Below are positions 22,833-32,547 of a stretch of DNA of 64,000 nucleotides, one piece after another (the stretch's first letter is position 1; every line of letters starts with the position of its first letter). The translations under genes were made by a program, and so were the position numbers. The notes under the pieces were generated by a model. That model ran no database searches and was not told where the DNA came from. It saw nothing but the letters and a program-made list of their open reading frames with translations. The stretch is from Branchiostoma floridae (lineage: Eukaryota > Chordata > Leptocardii > Amphioxiformes > Branchiostomatidae), in contig NC_049995.1 in the NCBI RefSeq assembly GCF_000003815.2, positions 2,082,296 to 2,146,295 on the forward strand, in the 5' to 3' direction.

Positions 22833-23945
22833 ATTTTTGTCTACACGCCATATTTTCCCAATTCCCTCTTTTCTGTGGGTGTGTTATTACTAGCTATATA
22901 CAATTCTTGCCAAGCGTAGAGATAATTATGATAAGCATTTGTCCATTAAATTTCTTCACTACACTGGATTTCCCTGTTGCTATTCTACCCTGTTTAAACA
23001 AAAACGCTGACCTATCATGTTCATGAAAGCTTATCATTTTGCAATACCCGCCACCTTATGCAATAAGCAAACACAATATCGTCAGTGCCCCCCCGTGCAA
23101 AGTTGATTGTCAACAGGCACTTCTCTTGTTCAAATGTCAGCCGAACTTGTAATGAACTTTGCAGATAACACCGCAAACAATCTTATTATTTCGCAATACT
23201 CATTTAAAAAATCTAATAAAAACGCGATAAGAAACATATGAACATCTGCTGGCTACTCACAGTGTACGATAGATAGCCATAAACACTTCAAAAGTCGGGT
23301 AGGGGCAACTAAAATTAATAAACGGAGTCTGCCCCTATCTCTTAAGAATTACCATAGAAACTAACACGACCCCCCCCCCCCCCCCCCATGTCCCTTTAGT
23401 TTGCTACAGTTTGTAAAAGAAGACTATAATCCCTCTTGTTAACCTCAAAACACAATCACAACTAAAAATCGTTGTATCACTTTGCCGGGATTATTTCGCC
23501 CCCTTTTCAGTTTATTTACAATTATGTACAAAAACAAGTAGCTTTGCTTGTCCACACCAAAACATCCGTTCTATGAACATCTCTCTCTCTCTCTCTCTCT
23601 ATGGCAAAAATAAGCAACGCCTTTCCAGGGAGACAAAAAAGGCCTATGTTTTCCAAGAATACCGAAAGTACCAAGCATCTATGGGACTACATTAGCTACT
23701 GCCAAAAAGCAGACAAGCAACTGGATATGATTTTGAAACGGCCAGACGTTTCAGATAGTACCCACTATCTTTCGTCAGTGACACTGTGGTGATCTGAAAG
23801 AAGCTGGTCTTTTATACTCTAACTATGAATAAAGACAAATTTAGATGTCCCATAGGAAACGTGGTAAGACAAAGTCAAACTGAAGACATTCATGGTTCTG
23901 GCATATCTTATTAACTTGATGTCTAATCTTCATCGACGCACATGA

Positions 23946-24260
23946 GCTACTATACGTACATGTCCAGCTTTTTGTACAAATCGTTCTGTAATTATCGGAA
24001 TTTATGGCTGGGAAAGTTTGCAAAACGTTCTAGCTAATATCTTTGTATGACGACATGTCACAAGGCCTACGTATACAAAGAATACAGAAAATATAAAGCA
24101 TATATAACTGCATTATCTACTATACGTAGATGCTCAATTTCTCGCATTTTTTTTGTACACGTATGCGAATAGTTCTGTAATTATCGCAATTTATGGCTGG
24201 GAAAGTTTGCAAAACGTTTAGGTATTACATTTTGATGACGACATACGTCACGACAGCTGC
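23946..24260. repeat. About 171-bp tandem duplication upstream of K1
   Basis: CTACTATACGTACATG (23946) and CTACTATACGTAGATG (24117) begin two copies sharing GTTCTGTAATTATCG, ATTTATGGCTGGGAAAGTTT and GCAAAACGTT. A weaker third trace lies near 23640-23700 (CCAAGAATACCGAAAGTACC). It lies directly upstream of the K1 TATA box and could carry regulatory sites. Confidence 0.75.
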
Positions 24261-24450
24261 AAAACGCAAAGTCAAGGGATTGTTGCGTTCCTCATATATC
24301 ACCTCATGCCCCGCCAAATGGCAGTTCAAATAGATTCATCAAAATGTTATTCAGATTTTCAATAACCTTCAATCGGTTGGCAAATAGACGGGCTATCCCG
24401 GCCGGATGAGGTCAGTATGTTTACCGATGGTTCGGAGTGATAGCGATAGG

Positions 24451-24457
24451 TATAAAA
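24451..24457 (+). promoter_or_regulatory. TATA box of K1
   Basis: TATAAAA lies 110 bp before the K1 start codon in an otherwise mixed context; transcription would start near 24480. Confidence 0.75.
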
Positions 24458-24560
24458 TGCCACCGCTCACCAAAACGCGAACCATTGGGTAACACAGAAC
24501 TTCTTGAGACATTTGTCTTGCGACTCATCTCGAGGTTGAAACATCTCCAACACCTGAAGA

Positions 24561-27500
24561 ATGGCTTTCCTTCAGTACCTGATCGCGGCTGTCCTGGTGG
24601 CCGGTAAGATCTAGTTTTGTTAAAATGTGTGTATTGCTTAAATGATTTTTTGCATTAACGATTTCCGACGTGTTTTAGACTCTTGGTCGGCCGAGCTATG
24701 CTATGCTGTGCTGTGTTGAAATTGACAAAAAAACATGTCAAAAAGATATCTGTATATTTCATCCGTATCAAAGCAGAGTGTTCAGAGAGTATCGAGTTTG
24801 TCCACAAAAGAATGTTTTAGCTTCATCGACAAATGTATTTAGTATGTTTAACGGTTTCTAAGATTGTATACATTTATTCAGAAGCAACCCATTCTCTGAT
24901 TGGCAATAAAAGTGAACTAAGATAAGAAATTTCAGCCAACATCTATAAAAAAGCTGTTAGCCAAATTATAACCTCTCTGCTCCGAAATCCAGTCTCGATT
25001 GCCATGCACTGGTCGTCCGTCCTTGCTTCACTTAAACAAATCGGAAATTTACATACTATAACATACATATGCATGTACGTCTCATAACTAGGCTGCAGAA
25101 TTCAAATACGTCAAACCCTAACACTCAAGGTGGTACGATTCTCACGGAGAAGCGTCGATGCAAAGTACTCATCCGTTGTTTTGTTTATATGCTGCAAACA
25201 AATGAGTCACGAAAAGGAGAATAATTTTTATCTATTCAATGCTTCTATGTACAAAGTGCTATATGACCTACACTGTAAATATAATACAGAAAAGTATTTG
25301 TTTCGCCGCGTTATATTAGCTTTGAAGGTAGTACATTGATTTGAAAAAAAAAACTGCTATGAATATGCGCTGTGACGAACTACAGCCAATCTTCAAATCG
25401 TGAGATGATGGCATGTGTGCAGTGTAACTGGCAGAGTTTAGGGCTCGGAACTTAGAGGCCTCGAGTTTGAATACCCTCTGTGTATGTGCTTTGTAGTGAC
25501 CCTAATGGCATAGTATTGAATGCGGGTAGCTTGACAGAAAGCCAGGGGGAAAACATTCTGCATCTTGGCAAAAATGTTGCCTTTCTATTTTCTTCTGTAT
25601 TGTTTTAATTCCAATAAAAAGGAAAAAAATATAACCAGACATTAACCTCGCTCCAGGCTCCCAGGCGAACTCTCTGGTTGACCGGCAGACCGGTTGCCAG
25701 ACCTTCTGCCCGTTCATGTTTATGCCTGTGTGCGGGTCTGACGGACAGACTTACAGCAACGACTGTCATCTGAACGTGCATGCCTGCGAGCTCGCCGCGC
25801 AGTGAGTACAAAACATATTCATTGATATCTAAAAAAGGTGTATGCAAAAAATTGAATAATCTTCTTTTATGTCATACCTGTGACGTGAAAACGTTCGATA
25901 CGGGTGTTCCGGACCGTGTGATAACTTTCCGTATCACACGGGTTCTAAGTTGTATCACACAGGCTTCCTTAGAGTAAATCGAACTATTTCGAACGGGCCG
26001 AATACGACACGGTTGAAAATTCGAATACCGGATTCGGACGTTAGAATTGCTGTTGTTACAATCTTTTGTTCGAAGACACAACATTTTCTCAACTTCTGGT
26101 GCATTCACATCGAAATGTGTGTTTTTAGTTGGGCATGACACAAGTAAAATACAACACGGTGTATTCCGCATCACCCTCGGTCCCAGCCCTCCCGCGGGTC
26201 GGATCACACTCCGGCCTTAGGGCGATCCTTCCCGCGGTCGGGCTGGTACCTCGGGTGATACGGAACACACCGTGTTGTAGTCTACAGTCACATAATAGTT
26301 ATGGATGATTTAGTGTGAAATGAACAGGCTGCGGTGCAAATAAAGAGGAACTGACAGACAGCATGGTATTTGGTAGGTCGGTAGGGGTCAGATAAAACGA
26401 AGGTCAAGTTCGATATTGAGCTTTCTAGTGACTTCCTATGGTACTGCAGTGGAACACGAAAGCAGCCATTGTAAGGCATAGGTCCCAATTCCCAACCCGG
26501 GGCCGGCCCCGTCGGGTAGCTTTCGGAAATGGAAAATATGATATGAAAGGCAAAATAAAACAGACAGAACTTTAAAAAAGTTAGGAGCACAATTCGTGCA
26601 TAATCATTGGTTAACAGTCATTTTTTGTTTCCGAAAACATCCCGGCCGGCCCCGTTTCGGAAATACATGTTTCTCTTTTCTCCGTTCGCCAGTGGCACAT
26701 ATCTACACAATAATGACTCCATGCATCGTATATGTGTTGAATTAACTTTTATTTCGGTTTGAAAAGAATAAATGGTCTGTTATCAATTGAGTCTTGTCAT
26801 TGGTATAAGTTGCTATCATAGTACACACGTAGTTGAGACTGGATTTTTGGACGGAGGGTGTGGGGAGGGGGACGATGTTGAACACGCATGTTCGCGAGTA
26901 GATGACTTCGCGAAGAGAAGGGCTCAGCGAAATACGCGAACTTAAAAATCTCGCGAACATAACTGAACTTACAGTAGAGCCCAAGCCTGAGTAAGACCAT
27001 GGCTGGTTCCACCTCTAACTCCTAATGCTCGCAGGTTCTCCAACGAGGCGGACTACCAGCTGCTGGCGCTCGCCAATCATTATATTTACACTCTCGTTGA
27101 ATGCGCAAAATCAACTCAAATGGTTAACGTATACTTCAAATGAAACAACAAGATTAAGCCTAAAGACAAATCTTCTGTTTTATCCTCACAGGCTCTCCAA
27201 CGAGGCGGACTACCAGCCCCTGACTCTGGCCCACCAGGGCATGTGCAGCAAGAAGCGGCAGGTCGGCGGCTGCCAGACCTTCTGCCCGTTCAACTTCATG
27301 CCCGTGTGTGGGTCTAACGGACAGACCTTCAGCAACGAGTGTCACCTGAACGTGCAGGCATGTCTGCAGGCCGAGCAGTGAGTACTGTGATACAAAAAAT
27401 ATCATTGAACTTGCTTGGATCATGTTTCCTCTAGCCTCTAGTCTTAATCTAATCTCTAAGCAGATCCTATGGTAGCATAAGATAGTATCTAAAGCTGCCT

Positions 27501-28640
27501 GAGGAGTGAAGCCGGCCCGGGAGTGTGTTTGGCTAGCGGAGCAAATGCATACCTCTTGGCTGACTACACTCATCGCCAGTTTAGTACTATCTTATGCCAT
27601 TGTAGGATCTGCTTGGAGATTACTGTATATGCAGAAACTTTCGCGGTGGTTTAATGTTCGCGGTTTTCGCGGTGGCCGAACTTAACACCACCGCGAACAT
27701 TTTTGCATGGCAGTAAGAGACTACAGTGCGTGGTGCTACGCCGAAACCACCGCGAAAAGTCCTTTTTCCCACTACCACGAAATTAAATCCCCGAGAGCTT
27801 AACTGCATTTACAGTAGTCTTAACCTTTCTTATCTTATGCTCACAGGTTCTCCAACGAGGCCGACTACCAGCCCCTGACTCTGGCCCACCAGGGCATGTG
27901 CAGCAAGAAGCGACAGTCGGGCTGGTGCCAGACTTTCTGCCCGTTCGTCTTCATACCTGTGTGTACCCCTAACTCCTTGTTTTATCCTCACAGGTTCTCC
28001 AACGAGGCCGACTATCAGCCCCTGACTCTGGCCCACCAGGGCATGTGCAGCAAGAAGCGCCAGGTCGGAGAGAACAACGGCGCCCACAACTGCCCCACTT
28101 TCTGCACCTTCCAGTTCGACCCGGTCTGCGGCAGCGACGGACAGACCTACAGCAACTCCTGCCACCTCAGCAGCGCCGCTTGCCTGTCTTCGTAAGTACC
28201 GCAAATGTTTCCAATGACTTTTGTTTTTGGCGACACCTCAGATAAGGAGCCTTTTTGGAATGAAAATCTAGTTAAATGTACTGCAAGTTCCATACATGCA
28301 TTTCAATTCTCTTCCAACAGATTGGTTATCCGTATTGATCCTGAAGAAGCAAATAGTGATCGCTGAAAATTTGACCCTTGTAAACCTTTGTGCAGAAAGA
28401 AAGTTTAATATTGTAGTTATATTACTACTGCATTTCAGTTTATGTTGTTTTTGCGGAGGCCGAAATATTTGATCTCCAAGCGGGCACTTTCGGGCAAAAG
28501 AAACCCCACAACCAAGACTTTACAAACAGATCTAGTGACAACGTTTTGCAAACGGTTGTATGACCTATACTTTTTTTTCTAGGTACAGCAACCCCGACGC
28601 CAAGCCCATCACCCTCGTTTCCCACGGCATGTGCTCCTAG
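24561..28640 (+). CDS. Kazal gene K1: multi-domain secreted serine protease inhibitor
   Basis: Exons 24561-24603 (signal peptide [15 protein letters not shown]), 25657-25801, 27192-27377, 27847-28191 (or 27994-28191) and 28583-28640 (stop TAG). Three complete Kazal domains are encoded; each has five Cys in one exon and the sixth in the next (HQGMC). The predicted reactive-site P1 residue, two after Cys2, is Phe in all, pointing to chymotrypsin-like targets. Before each domain there is Arg-Gln (LVDRQ, SKKRQ). The fourth exon holds a fused broken copy (see separate entry). Phases are 1, 2, 2, 2. TATA box at 24451 and AATAAA at 28774 frame the gene. It is the first of seven tandem paralogues. 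Confidence 0.85.
25415..25485 (+). mobile_element. SINE head relic
   Basis: GTAACTGGCAGAGTTTAGGG and GAGGCCTCGAGTTTGAATAC retain A- and B-box spacing in K1 intron 1. No tail is recognisable. Confidence 0.5.
26151..26279. repeat. 129-bp GC-rich fold-back in K1 intron 2
   Basis: ACAACACGGTGTATTCCGCA to TGATACGGAACACACCGTGT. A related GTGTGATAACTTTCCGTATC unit lies at about 25890-25970. Confidence 0.85.
26876..26976. mobile_element. Inverted-repeat element B, fragment
   Basis: TTCGCGAGTAGATGACTTCG to CTTACAGTA in K1 intron 2; strongly diverged. Confidence 0.6.
27035..27078 (+). pseudogene. Relic of a Kazal exon start in K1 intron 2
   Basis: An AG acceptor at 27034 is followed by about 45 nt nearly identical to the exon starts at 27192 and 27847 ([13 protein letters not shown] in frame), then homology ends with no donor. 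It is a third partial copy of the same exon left in the intron. Confidence 0.8.
27451..27621. mobile_element. Inverted-repeat element C in K1 intron
   Basis: AATCTCTAAGCAGATCCTAT to GTAGGATCTGCTTGGAGATT, with inner ATAAGATAGTA / TACTATCTTAT arms. Confidence 0.9.
27621..27816. mobile_element. Inverted-repeat element B, copy 5
   Basis: TACTGTATATGCAGAAACTT to AACTGCATTTACAGTA. It abuts the end of element C at 27621. Confidence 0.88.
27847..27993 (+). pseudogene. Truncated Kazal half-exon fused in frame to an intron tail inside K1
   Basis: From 27847 the copy reads [32 protein letters not shown] and PVC, then stops resembling a Kazal domain. The next 28 nt (27966-27993) look like the 3' end of the upstream intron, ending TTTTATCCTCACAG, and run straight into the next Kazal exon at 27994. 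The whole 27847-28191 stretch is 345 nt and stays in frame, so it could be translated with a Kazal lacking Cys4 and Cys5. Alternatively the retained acceptor at 27993 is used and the broken half is skipped; both joins keep phase 2. Confidence 0.8.
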
Positions 28641-28773
28641 AGGGACGAATCCCAACGGTGTCATACCAGCCAGACCCGCAAGATGGCGTCGCTGACACGT
28701 CTCCTATTACTCAAGACACCAATGCTTATTGATTAAAGCCTTCTTGATTTCTTCTCAAAGTAAAGAAATGTGC

Positions 28774-28779
28774 AATAAA
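28774..28779 (+). terminator. Polyadenylation signal of K1
   Basis: AATAAA 134 bp after the stop. A near-identical second copy of the surrounding 70 bp, with its own AATAAA, lies at about 28912-28980. Confidence 0.8.
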
Positions 28780-28911
28780 AGTCAACAATGAGTTCTCTGA
28801 GTCTTTGTCTTTTTGAATGATGAATTAATCAAAGTATGAAAAAAGAACACATGAATGAATGAAGGAATGAAGGAACGAAGAAAGGAAGGAAAGAAGGAAG
28901 GTTACGGAATA

Positions 28912-28985
28912 TTGGATTTCTTCTTGAAGTAAAGAAATGTGCAATAAAAGTCAACAATGAGTTCTCTGAGTCTTTGTCATTTTGA
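28912..28985 (+). repeat. Duplicate of the K1 3' end
   Basis: TAAAGAAATGTGCAATAAAA followed by GTCAACAATGAGTTCTCTGA repeats 28760-28805 almost exactly. A GAAG/GAAT-rich stretch (28853-28905) separates the copies. Confidence 0.9.
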
Positions 28986-29373
28986 ATAACGAATAAAAGC
29001 ATGAAAAAAATGAATGAACGAACGAACTAACGAATGGATGAATAGTTTTGGAATATAGGATCTGTAATTCCTGGTCCAGGTGAATTAGCGCTTCTCCCAG
29101 AAAATAAACTCCGCCGCCCCAGAAGTCTGCGTAGGAGGCTAACCATACCAAGGGCATTGATACCCTGACGTGTTAGAAATTGGGAAGGCTGCTCCGAGTT
29201 CATTGATATCCGACAGTGTTAGCTATAGAACTTAGCAACAAAAACTGTCACAGGAAAATATCACTCAAAGCTTGTTATGATTATACAAGTTGACCTGGAG
29301 TGCACGAGCGGAACAAATAGGTATTAACGTTGTTGCGGTCGGATGTGACGACACATCCGGTATACGAATGGAG

Positions 29374-29380
29374 TATAAAA
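29374..29380 (+). promoter_or_regulatory. TATA box of K2
   Basis: TATAAAA lies 54 bp before the upstream ATG (29428) and 120 bp before the preferred ATG (29494). The expected transcript start near 29405 includes both. Confidence 0.75.
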
Positions 29381-29493
29381 GTAAACCATGGTCAATATAA
29401 CCATCTCACACACTCCATTGACCGTCAATGTCGTTGTCGAAGAAGACCAAGTTCACTTATCAGTCTCCACTGTCTGCTGTAGAGCCCATCGCC

Positions 29494-31636
29494 ATGTTTA
29501 TCCTGTGTTTCGTCGCCTCTCTCCTGATAGCAGGTAGAGTAATATATTCTCCTACATTTTCTTTTCGTTCTTTTCAAAAATATACTCCTGTATTAATGCA
29601 CTGTTCAGTTAATTCTGACACAACTATATGCCATATCGATATCCGCAGGCGTAATTCTGCATATGGATCAACTTCCGTGGATTTGTGGTTTAAGGTTGAT
29701 CTCCTGGCTGATCAACTTTCTCCAAAGCCTTTTACTTTCTTTTTCTCTTGAGCCGCACCTGTGTCCCAAGTGCAGTGAGATACGTATACCACCTATGCGA
29801 AATGACATTTTCGCACCATATGATATGGTACATAGCACGACTATATAGTACGCCATGGTGAAAGCAGCTGGGGAGATTCTCATGCTCGCACGGGCGCGGG
29901 TCTGGGGTGTAGATGGCCCCGATAGTGGAAGCAATAAAAACCAAGGCATCGTATTCAATTACGTGATCCTAATTTGCATACTAATTTGCATAGAACAGTG
30001 TTCACTCTTACACCGTCTGTAGCTATACAAAGCACCAGTCATGGGAAACACGTTGTAGGACGTGGGTTCGTCTGTCATCATGTAACAAATTGTTTGCCGT
30101 GACCATAAGTACGTACACACAAAATGTATGGAACTACAGACTATTTTTACGTTTAATAAAGGTTAGACATCCAGGTAAATAATAGATCAGGTAAACCATA
30201 GACTGAATACCGGGTTTACAATAAAAACAAACAAGAAAACAAACAAACAAACAAATCTACACTATCCATAACCTCGTTGCAGGCTCTCATGCGAAGTCAC
30301 TGGGAAGAAGGCAGTACCCCGTTAACAGCTGCACTGGCTTGCCTAATTGCGCATCGGTCTTCCTCGGTCCTGTGTGCGGATCGGACGGACACTACTACAT
30401 TAGCCATTGTGACATCCACTATCATGCCTGTCTGCTTGCCGAACAGTGAGTACAACAACGTCCAATTTGTTTGTTACCGCCATGAAAGGTTATATTCTTA
30501 GAAGCGTTAGTGACGAAAACAGAAATGATTCGATTCGGGCCCTCCTAGCAGCTTCCATTGATACTGCAGCGGAACGTCAATTTTGTATCCTGTGTTGCGA
30601 AAAAGCGACGGTCAGAATTTTTCGTTGGATGTCTCTTGCGTGGTTTAGAGTGATAGGTGGAGAGTGAGAGGGGGGGATATGTAGATCGATCGATAGATAG
30701 ATAATTTGATAGGTTGATAGATAGGCGGATTGCGAAACAGAGAGAGATAGGTAGAGAGAGAGAAAGAGAGAGGGAGAGAGGGGCAAGACAGATGTATAGA
30801 TGCATAGATAGATAGATAGATAGATAGATAGATGTCAGTAGATAGAAGACTGGGAGAAAGAGGGAGAGAGAGAGAGAGAGACCTCGATTTTCCTTTTCAT
30901 ATCCTTCCAAGGTTCTCCCATGAGCCCGACTTCAAGCCCCTGACGATAGTCGCGTGCGATGGCAGGGAGACTGAGAAGCGGCAGTTCACGGACTCGGGCT
31001 GCCCGATGTTCTGTAACTTGATGTACGCTCCGGTCTGCGGCAGTAACGGACAGACCTACAGCAACTCATGCTTCCTCAACAGCGCCTCCTGTCAGGCTAC
31101 GTGAGTATTGTACTGGTGTTCTATCTAAAGTGACCCCTGAACCGCCCATGATTTTTGCTGACTATGAGTTGTTTTCTGTTTGCTATCTCACACGCGTGAC
31201 ATCTGTCATCACAACACAGTAAACGCAGTGTCCAATCACTGTTTTTCACGGGGACACAAACAATGCTAATTTAGAAAATATCATGTTTGATATATAGCTG
31301 TGCGATTTTGTGCTTTGTTCCAACACAAAAGGAACACTCAACATGAATTTTCAGAATCATCAGAGGTCTGATTCACTGCGCTGACTTTACCGGAAGCGTG
31401 ATGACGTCAAGAGTGAATCAAAGGAAGACGGAATCTATCACCATTGCGGTTCAGAGAGGGTAGATGGACCCTGTTTGTTGATGTGCAATACATTTTGTTT
31501 CAAATGACGTTTTGTTATTTTCAATTGTAGCTTCAATAACCCCGACGACGAGCCGATCACCCTGGCACATCAAGGAGGCTGTAACGGGGAGGGGCTCATC
31601 TCCCTCCCGGACATCGGGCCTGTCATGGTGTCATAA
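29494..31636 (+). CDS. Kazal gene K2: two-domain inhibitor
   Basis: Exons 29494-29533 (MFILCFVASLLIAG), 30283-30445, 30912-31100 and 31531-31636 (stop TAA). An upstream in-frame ATG at 29428 would add 22 residues; I prefer 29494 because it gives a normal signal peptide matching the sisters, but the TATA box at 29374 leaves room for both. Domain 1 (CTGLPNCASVFLGPVCGSDG) has eight instead of seven residues between Cys2 and Cys3 and unusual HYYISHC. Domain 2 (CPMFCNLMYAPVCGSNG) has Leu at P1. Arg-Arg-Gln and Lys-Arg-Gln precede the domains. AATAAA is at 31738. Confidence 0.83.
30677..30880. repeat. GATA/GAGA-rich simple repeat in K2 intron 2
   Basis: Runs of GATAGATAGATAGATA and GAGAGAGAGA; ends about 30 bp before the exon-3 acceptor. 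Confidence 0.95.
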
Positions 31637-31737
31637 ACACTCAACCCGCGCGGTGGCGCTGCTGTCAGCCAGAAGCCTGGGTGACGTGGCTGCCAGGGCC
31701 GGGCAGGGAAACGCCAGCGGAAATTCACACTCTACTG

Positions 31738-31743
31738 AATAAA
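31738..31743 (+). terminator. Polyadenylation signal of K2
   Basis: AATAAA about 100 bp after the K2 stop codon. Confidence 0.8.
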
Positions 31744-32547
31744 CTGCATTCGAGGAAACATGTCTTTTTGTATTGAATAGTTATGATGTCGTATGACCAA
31801 TGGATTGCTAGTCATAATGAATAGTCAAATTGAAATAGATTTGTCCAATACAATATTGTTCTTCATGAAACGTTCATAATTCTATAGGATAAATTCCCGT
31901 GCCAGGCTTTGTTTTCAAATAAGTTTGAAAGTCGAATCAAATAAAGATAGAATGATCAAATAAGTGTGTACCATGCAACAAAAACTGACAAGACGTTGTA
32001 ACTATCAAAGAACGTCCTCTTTCGACAAAGGTCTGATGTTACGACAACGCATTATTTGCACCAATTTTACGACTTGTGTCTTACATAGAGTGGATCATAT
32101 ATGTCGTCATCTCAGAAGACTTAAATTATCATTGTCGCTTACCAATAAATGGGTTTGTTTGTTTATATAGACAAACATAAGATAGGACTGGGTTTTCATG
32201 CTCTTTTTTTACATTTTTTTTGCATCTTGATATCATAAGATCTTTTTTTTTACATTTTACGTTTTCATGATCTTTTTTTTACATTTCATTTTTTGAGGAC
32301 ATTGAGGGAAAAGTGACTAATTGATGTGCCTAGCGATTTCCTGAACTACAGACGACGGCCCTATCTTAAATGCCATCCATGTTCTGAGTAAATAACTTCC
32401 TGACGTCATTGGCACGACTTACGTCACTTCCTGTAAGGGTTGTCGTCATAACGTGGGGTTCGGTACGTTCACACACTCAATCGTTTGAAACACACGTCAA
32501 CGAGTCAACGACGGTGCGGCATATAGTCACCGAAGTTAAAGTTCGCC
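31744..32547. other. K2-K3 intergenic region
   Basis: Mostly AT-rich. A triplicated poly-T/ACATTTT motif (TCTTTTTTTTACATTTT) occurs at 32200-32290. TGACGTCA at 32402 and TACGTCAC at 32420 are cAMP-response-like sites about 140 bp before K3. Confidence 0.55.

Larger units (their letters stand above)
20453..24420. other. Intergenic region between the divergent mosaic gene and K1
   Basis: No coding exon is supported. It holds the repeats listed separately, a run of C at about 23371-23389, a (CT)n run at 23580-23600, and two AT-rich motifs repeated at 22475-22490 and 22540-22555 (GTGAATTAATGAGAT). Confidence 0.7.

Noticed and set aside
27595-28204. Minus-strand frame of 124 codons over K1 exon 4
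   Set aside because: Antisense of Kazal coding sequence with no independent evidence.
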